This document shows, piece after piece, positions 1-7,175 of a stretch of DNA of 64,000 nucleotides; the first letter of the stretch is position 1, and every line of letters starts with the position of its first letter. The position numbers and the translations under genes are program-made. This stretch comes from Ottowia flava (lineage in GTDB: Bacteria; Pseudomonadota; Gammaproteobacteria; Burkholderiales; Burkholderiaceae_C), in contig NZ_JBHUEJ010000036.1 in assembly GCF_042680565.1 (NCBI RefSeq), positions 333,604 through 397,603 on the forward strand, given 5' to 3'. The notes under the pieces were generated by a model. It made no database searches and was not told the origin of the DNA. It saw only the letters and a list, made by a program, of their open reading frames with translations.

Positions 1-143
1 TCGCGGTAGTGCGGGTGCTTCTCCAGGAACGGCCACAGGCTGACCATCACCTCGCGCACGGCCTGCAGGAACTCGGGCTGTTGCGGGTCGCGTTTGGCAA
101 CGCCGGCCAGGAAATCTTCGAGACTAGGGGCAGCAGCAGACAA
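1..143 (-). CDS. gdhA: NADP-type glutamate dehydrogenase, N-terminal part only
   Basis: Glutamate dehydrogenase aminates 2-oxoglutarate to glutamate with NADPH in the cytoplasm. Only the first 47 or so codons are present; the gene runs off the left edge. The visible peptide contains SLEDFLAGVAKRDPQQPEF followed by a stretch ending SLWPFLEKHPHYR, which matches the start of the hexameric bacterial GdhA family (E. coli GdhA has SLESFLNHVQKRDP and LWPFLEQNPKYR). The start is read as TTG at 143-141, because an AGAGGAA Shine-Dalgarno sequence lies about 9 bases upstream and no in-frame ATG is available. It is the next gene after hisF on the same strand, 404 bases away. Identification rests on the short N-terminus alone. 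Confidence 0.8.
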   Translation of the reverse strand, partial: MSAAAPSLEDFLAGVAKRDPQQPEFLQAVREVMVSLWPFLEKHPHYR

Positions 144-547
144 GATATTGTTCCTCTTTCGTGGTTGGCCCGGGGGCCATGGCAGATGCGCGCGCGATGT
201 GGGGCCCGAGCGCCGGCGCAATCCGCCTTACCGTCCGGGCGGCGGCGCGCCCGCGCCCTGTCCGCCACCCAACACCTCATCGACAAGCATGGCGCGCGCA
301 CCGATCGGCCACCAGCGCCCTGCAGACCACGGCGCGGACGGCGCGCCACTGGTCACGCCAAACCTGTTTATTTTACGGGGTGAGTTGACGTCAAACTGTC
401 CGTCAGCAGACAACATTCTGAATCGGCGAACTTTCCCCGCCAGATACACCCCCGGCCACGCCAGCGGTCAGCCCCAATCGAGCGCACAACCGCGTCAACC
501 CTAAGGAGCGCGAGTCAAGTCCGAGGGGCGGCCCAGCTCGTGCCAGA
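144..547. other. Intergenic region between hisF and gdhA
   Basis: This 404-base gap carries no ORF with convincing protein features; the overlapping ORFs are arginine- and proline-rich frames typical of chance reading of GC-rich DNA. It holds the candidate gdhA promoter near 366-394 and would provide a long gdhA leader. No clear terminator for hisF was found. Confidence 0.6.
366..394 (-). promoter_or_regulatory. Candidate sigma-70 promoter for gdhA
   Basis: On the minus strand TTGACG (394-389) is followed after 17 bases by ATAAAC (371-366). The -35 box is part of the perfect palindrome TTGACGTCAA. The predicted start would leave a leader of about 215 bases before gdhA. Inferred from motif match only. 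Confidence 0.35.
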
Positions 548-1327
548 TCACTGTCGCACCGTGATGCCTCGCGCTGCCATGTGCGCCTTGGCCTGCGCCA
601 CGGTGAATTCTCCGTAGTGGAAGATGCTGGCAGCCAGCACCGCATCGGCGCCGCCCTGCTGCACGCCATCCGCCAGATGGTCCAGATTGCCGACGCCACC
701 CGAGGCGATCACCGGCACCGGCACGGCATCGGCCACGGCGCGCGTGAGCGCCAGGTCGAACCCGCTCTTGGTACCGTCCTTGTCCATGCTGGTCAGCAGG
801 ATCTCGCCCGCGCCATGCTCGGCCATCTGGCGCGCCCAGGCGACGGCGTCCAGCCCGGTGTTCTTGCGCCCGCCGTGGCTGTAGACGTCCCAGCCCTCGC
901 CGCGCGCCGCCACTTCGTCGCCCACGCGCCGCTTGGCGTCGATGGCCACCACGATGCACTGCGAGCCGTACTTGCCCGACGCGTCGCGGATCACCTGGGG
1001 GTTGGCGATGGCGGCCGAGTTGAAGCTGGTCTTGTCCGCCCCCGCGTTCAGCAGCCGGCGCACGTCGTCCACCGTGCGCACGCCGCCCCCCACGGTGAGC
1101 GGGATGAACACCTGCGAGGCCACCGCTTCGATGATGTGCAGGATCACGTCGCGCCCGTCGCTGGTCGCGGTGATGTCCAGGAAAGTGAGTTCGTCCGCGC
1201 CCTGCTCGTTGTAGCGCGCGGCGATCTCCACCGGGTCGCCGGCGTCGCGCAGTTCGACGAAGTTGACGCCTTTGACGACGCGGCCACCGGTCACGTCGAG
1301 GCAGGGAATGATGCGTTTGGCCAGCAT
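548..1327 (-). CDS. hisF: Imidazole glycerol phosphate synthase, cyclase subunit
   Basis: HisF forms the IGP synthase heterodimer with HisH. It uses ammonia from HisH to convert PRFAR to imidazole glycerol phosphate and AICAR, the fifth step of histidine synthesis. The 259-residue length is normal. Diagnostic features are the start MLAKRIIPCLDV with catalytic Asp11, the phosphate-binding VGGGVRT near residue 80, the second catalytic Asp in VVAIDAK near residue 130, and IASGGVGN near residue 200. It is the last his gene of the run. In many Comamonadaceae hisI and hisE follow directly, but here gdhA follows instead. A co-oriented AAA ATPase gene separates it from hisA. Confidence 0.97.
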   Translation of the reverse strand: MLAKRIIPCLDVTGGRVVKGVNFVELRDAGDPVEIAARYNEQGADELTFLDITATSDGRDVILHIIEAVASQVFIPLTVGGGVRTVDDVRRLLNAGADKTSFNSAAIANPQVIRDASGKYGSQCIVVAIDAKRRVGDEVAARGEGWDVYSHGGRKNTGLDAVAWARQMAEHGAGEILLTSMDKDGTKSGFDLALTRAVADAVPVPVIASGGVGNLDHLADGVQQGGADAVLAASIFHYGEFTVAQAKAHMAARGITVRQ

Positions 1328-1384
1328 GGCAGGGTTCTCCGATTCATCAGGGTGTGCGGCGCGGCGCCCGCGATTCTCGCCGCT

Positions 1385-2569
1385 TCAGTCGCCCGGCCAC
1401 GACCAGGGCGGTATTTCGTCCATGGCGAGGCCGCGCACCAGGGTCTCGCCCAGGTTTTTTTCCAGTTCGATGCGCACCAGCGCACCCGGCTCGGCCGCCG
1501 CTTCGAGGGCGGCCACCAGCCGGGTCGAATGCGTGACGACGATCACCTGCGCGCGTTCGGCCACGCCTGCGATCAAGCGCCCCAAGGCGGGCAGCAGGTC
1601 GGGGTGGAGGCTGGCTTCGGGCTCGTTCAGCACCAGCAACGGCGGCGGGCGCGGCGACAGCAGTGCCGCGATCCAGAGCAGGTAGCGCAAGGTGCCGTCG
1701 GACAGCTCGGCCACCGACAGCGCCCGCAACAGGCCCGGCTGGTGCATGTGCAGCGCCAGACGTGCCCCGGCGTCGCCCTGCACCGCGAGTCGCGCGCCGG
1801 GAAAGGCGTCTTCCACCGCCGCCTGCAGTGCGGCCGCATCGCCGATCTCCAGAATGGTCTGAACGGCGGCCGCCAGATCGCTGCCGTCGGCCGCCAGCAC
1901 GGGCGTGCGCGTGCCCAATTGCGGCTGGCGCACCGGGCTGTCGGCATCGGTGCGGAAATGGTCGTAGAAGCGCCACGCGCGCACCTGCTCGCGCACTTCC
2001 AGCAACTCCGGCGTGCGTTGCGGATCGCTCAGTTCCGTGACCATGCTCGCCCAGGCCGGCACGGCACGCTCCAGCGCGTCCCAACTGCGGCCGTTTGCGC
2101 GCACTTGCACCACCGCCCCCGTGCGCCGCACGAGTTGGGCGCCGACACGGGCCACGGGGCCGTGAAAGACCGCTTCGGCCTTGATCTCCGGATCGAGCGC
2201 GAAGGCGGACGAGGACGCTGTGGGCAGCCCGATCTCGATGGCATAGCCAAAGCCTTGGGGGTCGGCGCTGGCAAAACCCAGTTTGAGACGTATGCGCTCT
2301 CGCCGTACCGTGCCCTGGACGGGCACCTCTGCGCGCCGCATGGCCGCGCTGATCTGCTCGGGCCCCGCCCACAGCGTGGAGGGCAGCCCGCCTTCGCGCG
2401 CCAGCGAACGCACCACGCCGCCCTGCGCCACGTCGGCCAGCAGGCGCAGCGCGCGGTACAGGCTGGATTTGCCGCTGCCGTTGGGCCCGGTGACGACCGT
2501 GAGCGCCCCGAGCGGCACCGTGAGGCGGCGCAAGGACCGGTAGTTGGCCACCGCCAGGGCAGACAACAT
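1385..2569 (-). CDS. AAA ATPase, RecF/SMC-like (AAA_21 type)
   Basis: Predicted ATP-binding protein of 394 residues. The Walker A motif GPNGSGKSS lies near residue 28 after the typical lead-in LSALAVANYRSLRRL. An ABC-like signature ELSDGTLRYL and a Walker B-type LLVLNEPEASLHPD are in the C-terminal third, followed by VIVVTHS as the switch histidine. This layout fits the family of predicted ATPases related to RecF and OLD ATPases. No TOPRIM or nuclease domain is fused and no nuclease gene is adjacent, so its job is unknown. ATG at 2569 is preferred over an upstream GTG at 2590, which has no ribosome-binding site. It lies between hisA and hisF with gaps of 55 and 57 bases and is likely cotranscribed with them. 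Confidence 0.85.
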   Translation of the reverse strand: MLSALAVANYRSLRRLTVPLGALTVVTGPNGSGKSSLYRALRLLADVAQGGVVRSLAREGGLPSTLWAGPEQISAAMRRAEVPVQGTVRRERIRLKLGFASADPQGFGYAIEIGLPTASSSAFALDPEIKAEAVFHGPVARVGAQLVRRTGAVVQVRANGRSWDALERAVPAWASMVTELSDPQRTPELLEVREQVRAWRFYDHFRTDADSPVRQPQLGTRTPVLAADGSDLAAAVQTILEIGDAAALQAAVEDAFPGARLAVQGDAGARLALHMHQPGLLRALSVAELSDGTLRYLLWIAALLSPRPPPLLVLNEPEASLHPDLLPALGRLIAGVAERAQVIVVTHSTRLVAALEAAAEPGALVRIELEKNLGETLVRGLAMDEIPPWSWPGD

Positions 2570-2624
2570 GCGGCTCAGCCCGTCGCCCACGGCAGGCGCC
2601 GTGCCATGCGGCGCCCGCTGCGCG

Positions 2625-3365
2625 TCACGCCGCCAGGTCGTCCGCGCGCGCCTGCGCCGCGGTGAAGTCGAGGTCGCCCGAGTAGATGGCGCGCCCGCAG
2701 ATCACGCCTTCCACGCCTTCCGATTCGACGGCGCAGAGCTGCTCGATGTCGGTCATGTTCGACAGGCCGCCCGACGCGATCACAGGAATGGTGAGCGACT
2801 GCGCCAGCTTGACCGTGGCGTCGATGTTGATGCCGCTCAGCATGCCGTCGCGGCCAATGTCGGTGTAGATGATGCTTTCGACGCCCCAGTCCTGGAACTT
2901 CTTGGCCAGGTCCACCACTTCGTGGCCCGTGAGCTTGCTCCAGCCATCGGTGGCGACCTTGCCGTCCTTGGCGTCCAGTCCCACGATGATGTGGCCGCCG
3001 AAGGCGCTGCACGCGTCCTTCAGGAAGCCAGGGTTCTTGACCGCGGCGGTGCCGATGATGACGTAGGCCAGGCCGGCGTCGATGTACTTTTCGATCGTGT
3101 CAAGGTCACGGATGCCGCCGCCCAGTTGCACCGGGATATCGTCGCCCACGGCCTTCAGGATGGACTTGATCGCCGTCAAGTTTTGCGGCTTGCCGGCAAA
3201 GGCGCCGTTCAGGTCCACCAGGTGCAGGCGGCGCGCGCCGGCATCGAGCCAGCGCCCGGCCATAGCGGCAGGGTCTTCGCTGAAGGTGGTGGCCTGGTCC
3301 ATGTCACCCTGTTTCAGGCGCACGCAGTGGCCGTCCTTGAGGTCGATGGCGGGGATGAGCAGCAT
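2625..3365 (-). CDS. hisA: ProFAR isomerase
   Basis: HisA opens the ribose ring of ProFAR to give PRFAR, the fourth step of histidine synthesis. It is a 246-residue (beta/alpha)8 barrel, a normal length. The start MLLIPAIDLKDG has the catalytic Asp8. The first phosphate-binding motif is QLGGGIRD near residue 80, the second catalytic Asp is in IIYTDIGRDG near residue 130, and IASGGLSN is the second phosphate loop. It sits 84 bases downstream of hisH; that gap holds a degenerate copy of the interspersed repeat. Confidence 0.97.
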   Translation of the reverse strand: MLLIPAIDLKDGHCVRLKQGDMDQATTFSEDPAAMAGRWLDAGARRLHLVDLNGAFAGKPQNLTAIKSILKAVGDDIPVQLGGGIRDLDTIEKYIDAGLAYVIIGTAAVKNPGFLKDACSAFGGHIIVGLDAKDGKVATDGWSKLTGHEVVDLAKKFQDWGVESIIYTDIGRDGMLSGINIDATVKLAQSLTIPVIASGGLSNMTDIEQLCAVESEGVEGVICGRAIYSGDLDFTAAQARADDLAA

Positions 3366-3392
3366 GATGACGTTTAGAAAAGAAATCAGCCT

Positions 3393-3430
3393 GAAATCGG
3401 CCGTGGATCTGCGCAGAGCGCTACTGAAAA
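3393..3430 (-). repeat. Interspersed repeat, copy 1 (partial)
   Basis: Minus-strand reading gives a TAGCGCTCTGCGCA core followed by GGCCGATTTC, a diverged and shortened version of the repeat family. It lies between hisA and hisH. Confidence 0.5.
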
Positions 3431-3449
3431 GAAAGCGAAAAGCCGGACC

Positions 3450-4121
3450 TCAGGGGTTCCAGTACAGGAAATTGCGGTACATGGCGAGGCCTTGGTCAGC
3501 GCTTTTCTCGGGATGGAACTGGGTCGCAAAAATATTATCGCGTGCGACGGCCGACGTGAAGCGTGCGCCGTAATCGGTTTCCCCGACGCTGTGCGCCGCA
3601 TCCGCCGGGCGGGCGTAGAAGCTGTGCACGAAGTAGAACCATTCGCCGTCGGCAATGCTGCCCCACACCGGGTGCGGGCGCGCTTGGTGCACGCGGTTCC
3701 AGCCCATCTGCGGCACCTTGTAGCGGCTGCCGTCCGGCGCGGTTTGCCCAGCCAGATCGAACTTGACCACTTCGCCCGCGATCAGGCCGAGGCCCGGCGT
3801 GCCGGCGGCAGTGCGGCCTTCGGCGCTGTGGTCGAGCAGCATCTGCATGCCCACGCACACACCGAAGAGCGGCTTGGTCACGGCGGCTTCCAGCACCGAT
3901 TCGAGCAGGCCCGATTCGCGCAATTCGCGCATGCAGTCGGCCATGGCGCCTTGCCCCGGCAGCACCACGCGGTGGGCGTTTCGCACCACCTGCGGGTCGG
4001 CCGTGATGACGGCGTTGACGTGCGTGTCGGTCGTGGCATGGATCACCGCCTGCGCCACCGAGCGCAGGTTGCCCATGCCGTAGTCCACCACGGCCACGGT
4101 TTGATTTACTCCTGATTGCAT
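3450..4121 (-). CDS. hisH: Imidazole glycerol phosphate synthase, glutaminase subunit
   Basis: HisH hydrolyses glutamine and passes ammonia to HisF. It is a class I glutamine amidotransferase of 223 residues. The triad is visible: Cys89 in GVCVGMQ, and His203 and Glu205 in FHPEKS. The oxyanion-strand motif VLPGQGAM is near residue 54. The start is uncertain. ATG at 4121 lies inside repeat copy 2, while an AGGAG just downstream could serve a GTG at about 4097, giving the more usual start VAVVDYGMGNLRS. If so, the repeat has not altered the protein but has supplied a false upstream start. Confidence 0.95.
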   Translation of the reverse strand: MQSGVNQTVAVVDYGMGNLRSVAQAVIHATTDTHVNAVITADPQVVRNAHRVVLPGQGAMADCMRELRESGLLESVLEAAVTKPLFGVCVGMQMLLDHSAEGRTAAGTPGLGLIAGEVVKFDLAGQTAPDGSRYKVPQMGWNRVHQARPHPVWGSIADGEWFYFVHSFYARPADAAHSVGETDYGARFTSAVARDNIFATQFHPEKSADQGLAMYRNFLYWNP

Positions 4122-4166
4122 AGCTGCCTGCGCAGGTGGGACTAGGGCCAGAGCCCGATTTGATCT
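4119..4166 (+). repeat. Interspersed repeat, copy 2
   Basis: The sequence ATAGCTGCCTGCGCAGG then ACTAGGGCCAGAGCCCGATTT matches the family core well. It lies between hisH and hisB and touches the annotated ATG of hisH. Confidence 0.8.
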
Positions 4167-4184
4167 AAAAACCGACGCGAAGGA

Positions 4185-4808
4185 TCAGAGCGAGCCCTTG
4201 GTCGACGGGATCTGCCCGGCGGCGCGCGCGTCGCGCTCCAGCGCCATGCGCAGCGCGCGGCCGAAGGCCTTGAAGATGGTTTCGACCTGGTGGTGCGCGT
4301 TCACGCCCTTGAGGTTGTCGATGTGCATCGACACCAGCGCGTGGTTGGCAAAGCCCTGGAAGAATTCGTGCACCAGCTGCGTGTCAAAGCCGCCGATCAT
4401 GCCGCTGGTGAACTGAGCTTGAAGCACCAGGCCGGGACGGCCGGAAAAGTCGATCACCACGCGCGACAGCGCCTCGTCGAGCGGCACGTAGCTGTGGCCG
4501 TAGCGCGTGATGCCGCGCTTGTCGCCCACCGCCTGGCGCACCGCCTGGCCGATGGTGATGCCCACGTCTTCCACCGTGTGGTGGCCGTCGATGTGCAGGT
4601 CGCCGTCGCATTGCACGTCCAGATCGATCAGGCCGTGCCGCGCGATCTGCTCCAGCATGTGGTCAAAAAAGCCGATGCCGCTGGCCAGCTGGGACTGGCC
4701 GCTGCCGTCCAGGTTCAGGCGGACCTTGATCTTGGTTTCGGCGGTGTCGCGCGCGACTTCGGCGGTGCGCGGTTCGTGCGCGGCGGCGAGGGAAATGGGG
4801 GCGTTCAT
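4185..4808 (-). CDS. hisB: Imidazoleglycerol-phosphate dehydratase
   Basis: HisB dehydrates imidazole glycerol phosphate to imidazole acetol phosphate, the sixth step of the pathway. The 207-residue product is a stand-alone dehydratase without the phosphatase domain of the enterobacterial fusion. The two manganese-binding motifs are visible: DGHHTVED near residue 70 and NAHHQVET near residue 170, with GFFDHMLEQ between the start and the first. ATG at 4808 is chosen over a longer frame because it forms a 4-base ATGA overlap with the hisC stop and begins MNAPISLA. The overlap implies translational coupling to hisC. Confidence 0.97.
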   Translation of the reverse strand: MNAPISLAAAHEPRTAEVARDTAETKIKVRLNLDGSGQSQLASGIGFFDHMLEQIARHGLIDLDVQCDGDLHIDGHHTVEDVGITIGQAVRQAVGDKRGITRYGHSYVPLDEALSRVVIDFSGRPGLVLQAQFTSGMIGGFDTQLVHEFFQGFANHALVSMHIDNLKGVNAHHQVETIFKAFGRALRMALERDARAAGQIPSTKGSL

Positions 4809-5947
4809 AGCGAGGCTTGAAGGGCGGCCAGCTGGCGCGCGTTCTCGTCGGCGGTGCCGACCGTCAGGCGCAGGCAATTGGCCAGGGATGGGTGCATTTT
4901 AGAAACGTTCTTGACCAGCACGCCACGGGTCTTCATGCCTTCGAACACGCGCGCGGCGGCGCCTTCATCATGGGTACCCTGGCCCAGCACGCGCACGAGA
5001 ATCATGTTGCCTTCGCTGGGGTAGGCGCGCACCCCGGGCGTTTGCGCCAGCGCTTCCAAAAGCGCAGCACGCGCCGCACGAATGTCCTGGGCCTGCGCGG
5101 CAAAGACGCTTTCATGCTCGAGTGCGAACAGCGCGCATTCAGCGTTCAGCACACTGACGTTGTAGGGCGGGCGCACCTTGTCCAGCTCGCCGATCAGCCG
5201 CGCATCGCCCAGCAAGTAGCCCAGGCGCACGCCGGCCAGGCCGAACTTGCTGAGCGTGCGCATGATCAGCACGTGCGCGTGGCGCGCCGGCTCGGCACGG
5301 GCGCGGTCAATCCAGCTGGCGGCAGCAAAGGGCTGGTAAGCCTCGTCCATCACCACCAGACCGCCTTGGGCGCCCTGCGCATCGATGATGCGTTCAATCG
5401 CGCCGGCGTCCCACAGGTTGGCGGTGGGGTTGTTGGGGTAGGCCAGGTAGACGATGGCGGGCCGGTGCTGGGCGATGGCGGCCAGCATGGCGGCCTCGTT
5501 CAGCTCGAAGTCGGCGCTCAAGGGCACGCCATGGAAGGCCAGGCCTTGCAGTTGCGCGCTCATGGCGTACATGACGAAGCCAGGCACTGGCGCCACGATC
5601 GATGCGCCCGGGATGTCGCAGGCCATGGCCAGCAGGCTGATCAGCTCGTCCGAACCATTGCCCAGCATCAGCGACCAGCCCTCGGGCGGCGCCGCGTAGG
5701 CGTGCAGCGCGGCTTTCAGCGCATCAACGCTCGGACCGGGGTAGCGGTTGATCGCCACCTCGCCCAGCCGGCGGCCCAGCTCGGCCCGCAACTGGGGCGG
5801 CAAACGGTGCGAGTTCTCCATCGCATCGAGCTTGAGCAGGCCAGTGGCGTCCTGCACGGCGTAGGCGTGCATGCCCTGCACGTCGTGGCGGATGCGCGCC
5901 AGCGCAGACAGGGAAACATCGGACTGGAAGGTGGAATCAGCTTTCAT
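4805..5947 (-). CDS. hisC: Histidinol-phosphate aminotransferase
   Basis: HisC is a PLP enzyme that transfers an amino group from glutamate to imidazole acetol phosphate. It is a fold-type I aminotransferase of 380 residues. The PLP lysine is Lys234 in TLSKFGLAGVRLGY, the cofactor Asp is Asp201 in VVMDEAY, and YPNNPT near residue 170 is the family motif. The ATG lies 11 bases inside the 3' end of the upstream PIN-toxin gene, so translation is probably coupled to that toxin. The downstream end overlaps hisB by 4 bases. Confidence 0.97.
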   Translation of the reverse strand: MKADSTFQSDVSLSALARIRHDVQGMHAYAVQDATGLLKLDAMENSHRLPPQLRAELGRRLGEVAINRYPGPSVDALKAALHAYAAPPEGWSLMLGNGSDELISLLAMACDIPGASIVAPVPGFVMYAMSAQLQGLAFHGVPLSADFELNEAAMLAAIAQHRPAIVYLAYPNNPTANLWDAGAIERIIDAQGAQGGLVVMDEAYQPFAAASWIDRARAEPARHAHVLIMRTLSKFGLAGVRLGYLLGDARLIGELDKVRPPYNVSVLNAECALFALEHESVFAAQAQDIRAARAALLEALAQTPGVRAYPSEGNMILVRVLGQGTHDEGAAARVFEGMKTRGVLVKNVSKMHPSLANCLRLTVGTADENARQLAALQASL

Positions 5948-6410
5948 CGTCGGTCATCAGCAAGGCATCGGTCGGCAATTCGGCCGGCGCGATCAGGAAG
6001 GGGTTGAGCACCTGGACGGTGTCGAAGCGCTGCGCATTCGGCAGTTCATCGCTCAGCAGGTAGCGACACCCCTGCTGCTGGGCGGACGACACGGCCAGCG
6101 CATCCCAGTAGCCCAGCGCGTACCGATCCTGCAGCGACCATGCGCCGTCGATGGTGTAGGTGTCGAGGTGCGGCGGCTGCCACTGGCGCAGCTGGCGCAC
6201 CAGGGCACGCGCCTGTTGCAGCGGGGCGGGCGGGCCAAAGCAGGTCACGGCGTTCTGGTAGAGCTCGTTGAGCACCTGCGTGCTGATGCGCCCCGTGCGC
6301 TGCTGCCAGCACCAGCGCACCCATTCGCGCGCGCGCGCCTGCAGGGCGATGTCGCGCGCGTCCACGGTGCGCAGCAGCACCGGCGTGTCAACGAAAACGA
6401 GCGCGCTCAT
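5937..6410 (-). CDS. PIN-domain toxin, VapC-like
   Basis: Predicted Mg-dependent ribonuclease toxin of a type II toxin-antitoxin pair, 157 residues. The four acidic residues of a PIN active site are all present: Asp8 (LVFVDTPVLL), Glu49 (VLNELYQN), Asp103 (GYWDALAVSSA) and Asp121 (LLSDEL). The usual Asn after Asp-Thr is Pro here. The start MSALVFVD overlaps the antitoxin gene by 23 bases, as is usual for VapBC pairs. The 3' end overlaps hisC by 11 bases, which is unusual. The RNA target cannot be read from sequence. A longer frame from 6530 is rejected because it would cover most of the antitoxin. Confidence 0.88.
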   Translation of the reverse strand: MSALVFVDTPVLLRTVDARDIALQARAREWVRWCWQQRTGRISTQVLNELYQNAVTCFGPPAPLQQARALVRQLRQWQPPHLDTYTIDGAWSLQDRYALGYWDALAVSSAQQQGCRYLLSDELPNAQRFDTVQVLNPFLIAPAELPTDALLMTDDES

Positions 6411-6624
6411 ACATGGTGTCCCGGTCGAGGTAAGCGCCGGCGCTCTCGCCCCAGCTCTCGAACCGAAGGGCTCCACGCATGGCCTGCGCGTAGGCATCTT
6501 CCTGGCGCATTTTTTCGGCCAGCATTTCACCCACCATGCGCGACACGCTGCTGCCGCGCTTGGCCGCCTCCACCCGCGCCCATTCGAGCACGGCGTCGTC
6601 CACGGTGATGGTGACGTTTTTCAT
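6388..6624 (-). CDS. Antitoxin, ribbon-helix-helix type (VapB-like)
   Basis: A 78-residue protein beginning MKNVTITVDDAVLEWARVEA, the pattern of an N-terminal ribbon-helix-helix DNA-binding fold: a strand of alternating hydrophobic residues, then helices with RGSSVSRMV. The C-terminal half (FESWGESAGAYLDRDTMYE) is the likely toxin-binding tail. ATG at 6624 was chosen because upstream codons run into the promoter and operator. There is no Shine-Dalgarno sequence and the candidate -10 box lies only 8 bases upstream, so the mRNA may be nearly leaderless. It is predicted to repress its own promoter together with the toxin, through the palindrome at 6650-6670. Confidence 0.85.
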   Translation of the reverse strand: MKNVTITVDDAVLEWARVEAAKRGSSVSRMVGEMLAEKMRQEDAYAQAMRGALRFESWGESAGAYLDRDTMYERARFR

Positions 6625-6631
6625 GATCGAA

Positions 6632-6659
6632 ATCTTACACGAACTCAGTGCAACACGAA
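6632..6659 (-). promoter_or_regulatory. Candidate promoter of the toxin-antitoxin-hisC unit
   Basis: On the minus strand TTCGTG (6659-6654) is followed after 16 bases by TAAGAT (6637-6632). The -35 box lies inside the operator palindrome. No other promoter-like region lies between here and hisC, so this may drive hisCBHAF as well. Motif inference only. Confidence 0.4.
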
Positions 6660-6670
6660 ATTCGTGTTGC
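6650..6670. promoter_or_regulatory. Operator palindrome upstream of the antitoxin
   Basis: Perfect inverted repeat with 10-base arms, GCAACACGAA and TTCGTGTTGC, around one central base. A partial third half-site, TACACGAA, lies at 6636-6643 over the -10 box. Position and symmetry fit a ribbon-helix-helix autoregulatory operator. Confidence 0.7.
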
Positions 6671-6948
6671 AGTTTTGTGCGATGCAAGGCACTCCGGCGA
6701 TCTGCGTTGTTGGCGTAGTCCCATCACCAAAAACGTCGACCCCCATCGGTTCGGTTGAAGCCTATCGGCTCAGACGCCTTCAAGCACAGACCACCGCCAG
6801 CCGACTCGACGTGCAGAACCGGCGAACCCGTCATTCGACAGGTCGCTTTGAACACTGGCGCCCCCCACGGCGGCCCATGTGAAGCCCAAGCGCCACGGAA
6901 CGCGCCGACTGCCGTGCATCGATGACAGATTGACCCAACCCAATTCAC

Positions 6949-6976
6949 TATTAACTTAATAGCTAGTTGCGCAATC
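6949..6976 (+). repeat. Interspersed repeat, copy 3 (partial)
   Basis: AATAGCTAGTTGCGCA matches the left half of the family; the GTAGGGC half is missing. Confidence 0.55.
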
Positions 6977-7060
6977 CAGGCAAGCGCTTGAGGCACTTTC
7001 TTCATCAAAAGTATGAAGCTGCCTTAGCACAGCCTCATGACACCGTGATGTTGCTCGCAT

Positions 7061-7099
7061 CCGGACCGTTCCCAACTGCGGCCGACCCCAGCTGGGAAC
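7061..7099. promoter_or_regulatory. CCGGAC plus TTCCCA/TGGGAA inverted-repeat motif upstream of nuclease toxin
   Basis: CCGGAC is followed by GTTCCCA (7068-7074), an 18-base spacer, then TGGGAAC (7093-7099). It ends 76 bases before the toxin ATG. A near copy in the same strand sense lies upstream of the calpain-like protease gene (42271-42307). Probably a shared regulator site; no regulator is known. Confidence 0.5.
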
Positions 7100-7175
7100 G
7101 CCCCGTCTGTTCAGCAGACGCTTGCAGCTGTGCAATAGCACCATCGCTGCCCTCTGGCGGCAAGGAGTTGACACC

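Larger units (their letters stand above)
6671..7175. other. Divergent intergenic region between TA module and toxin gene
   Basis: About 500 bases without a supported gene. It holds a partial repeat copy at 6949-6976 and an inverted repeat at 7068-7099 upstream of the nuclease toxin. The part from 6724 to 6945 shows nothing I recognise. Confidence 0.6.

Noticed and set aside
581..2665. 694-codon plus-strand ORF across hisF and the ATPase gene
   Set aside because: It is antisense to two well-supported genes, His/Gln/Arg-rich with no domain, and typical of third-position GC bias.
6724..7008. 94-codon minus-strand ORF upstream of the antitoxin
   Set aside because: No ribosome-binding site or domain. 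It covers a partial repeat copy and looks like chance coding.
7090..7120. ECF-sigma or hrp-box promoter built on GGGAAC
   Set aside because: GGAAC resembles a -35 box, but neither the toxin nor the protease upstream region has a matching -10 or CCAC box at the right distance; the inverted repeat explains the similarity better.
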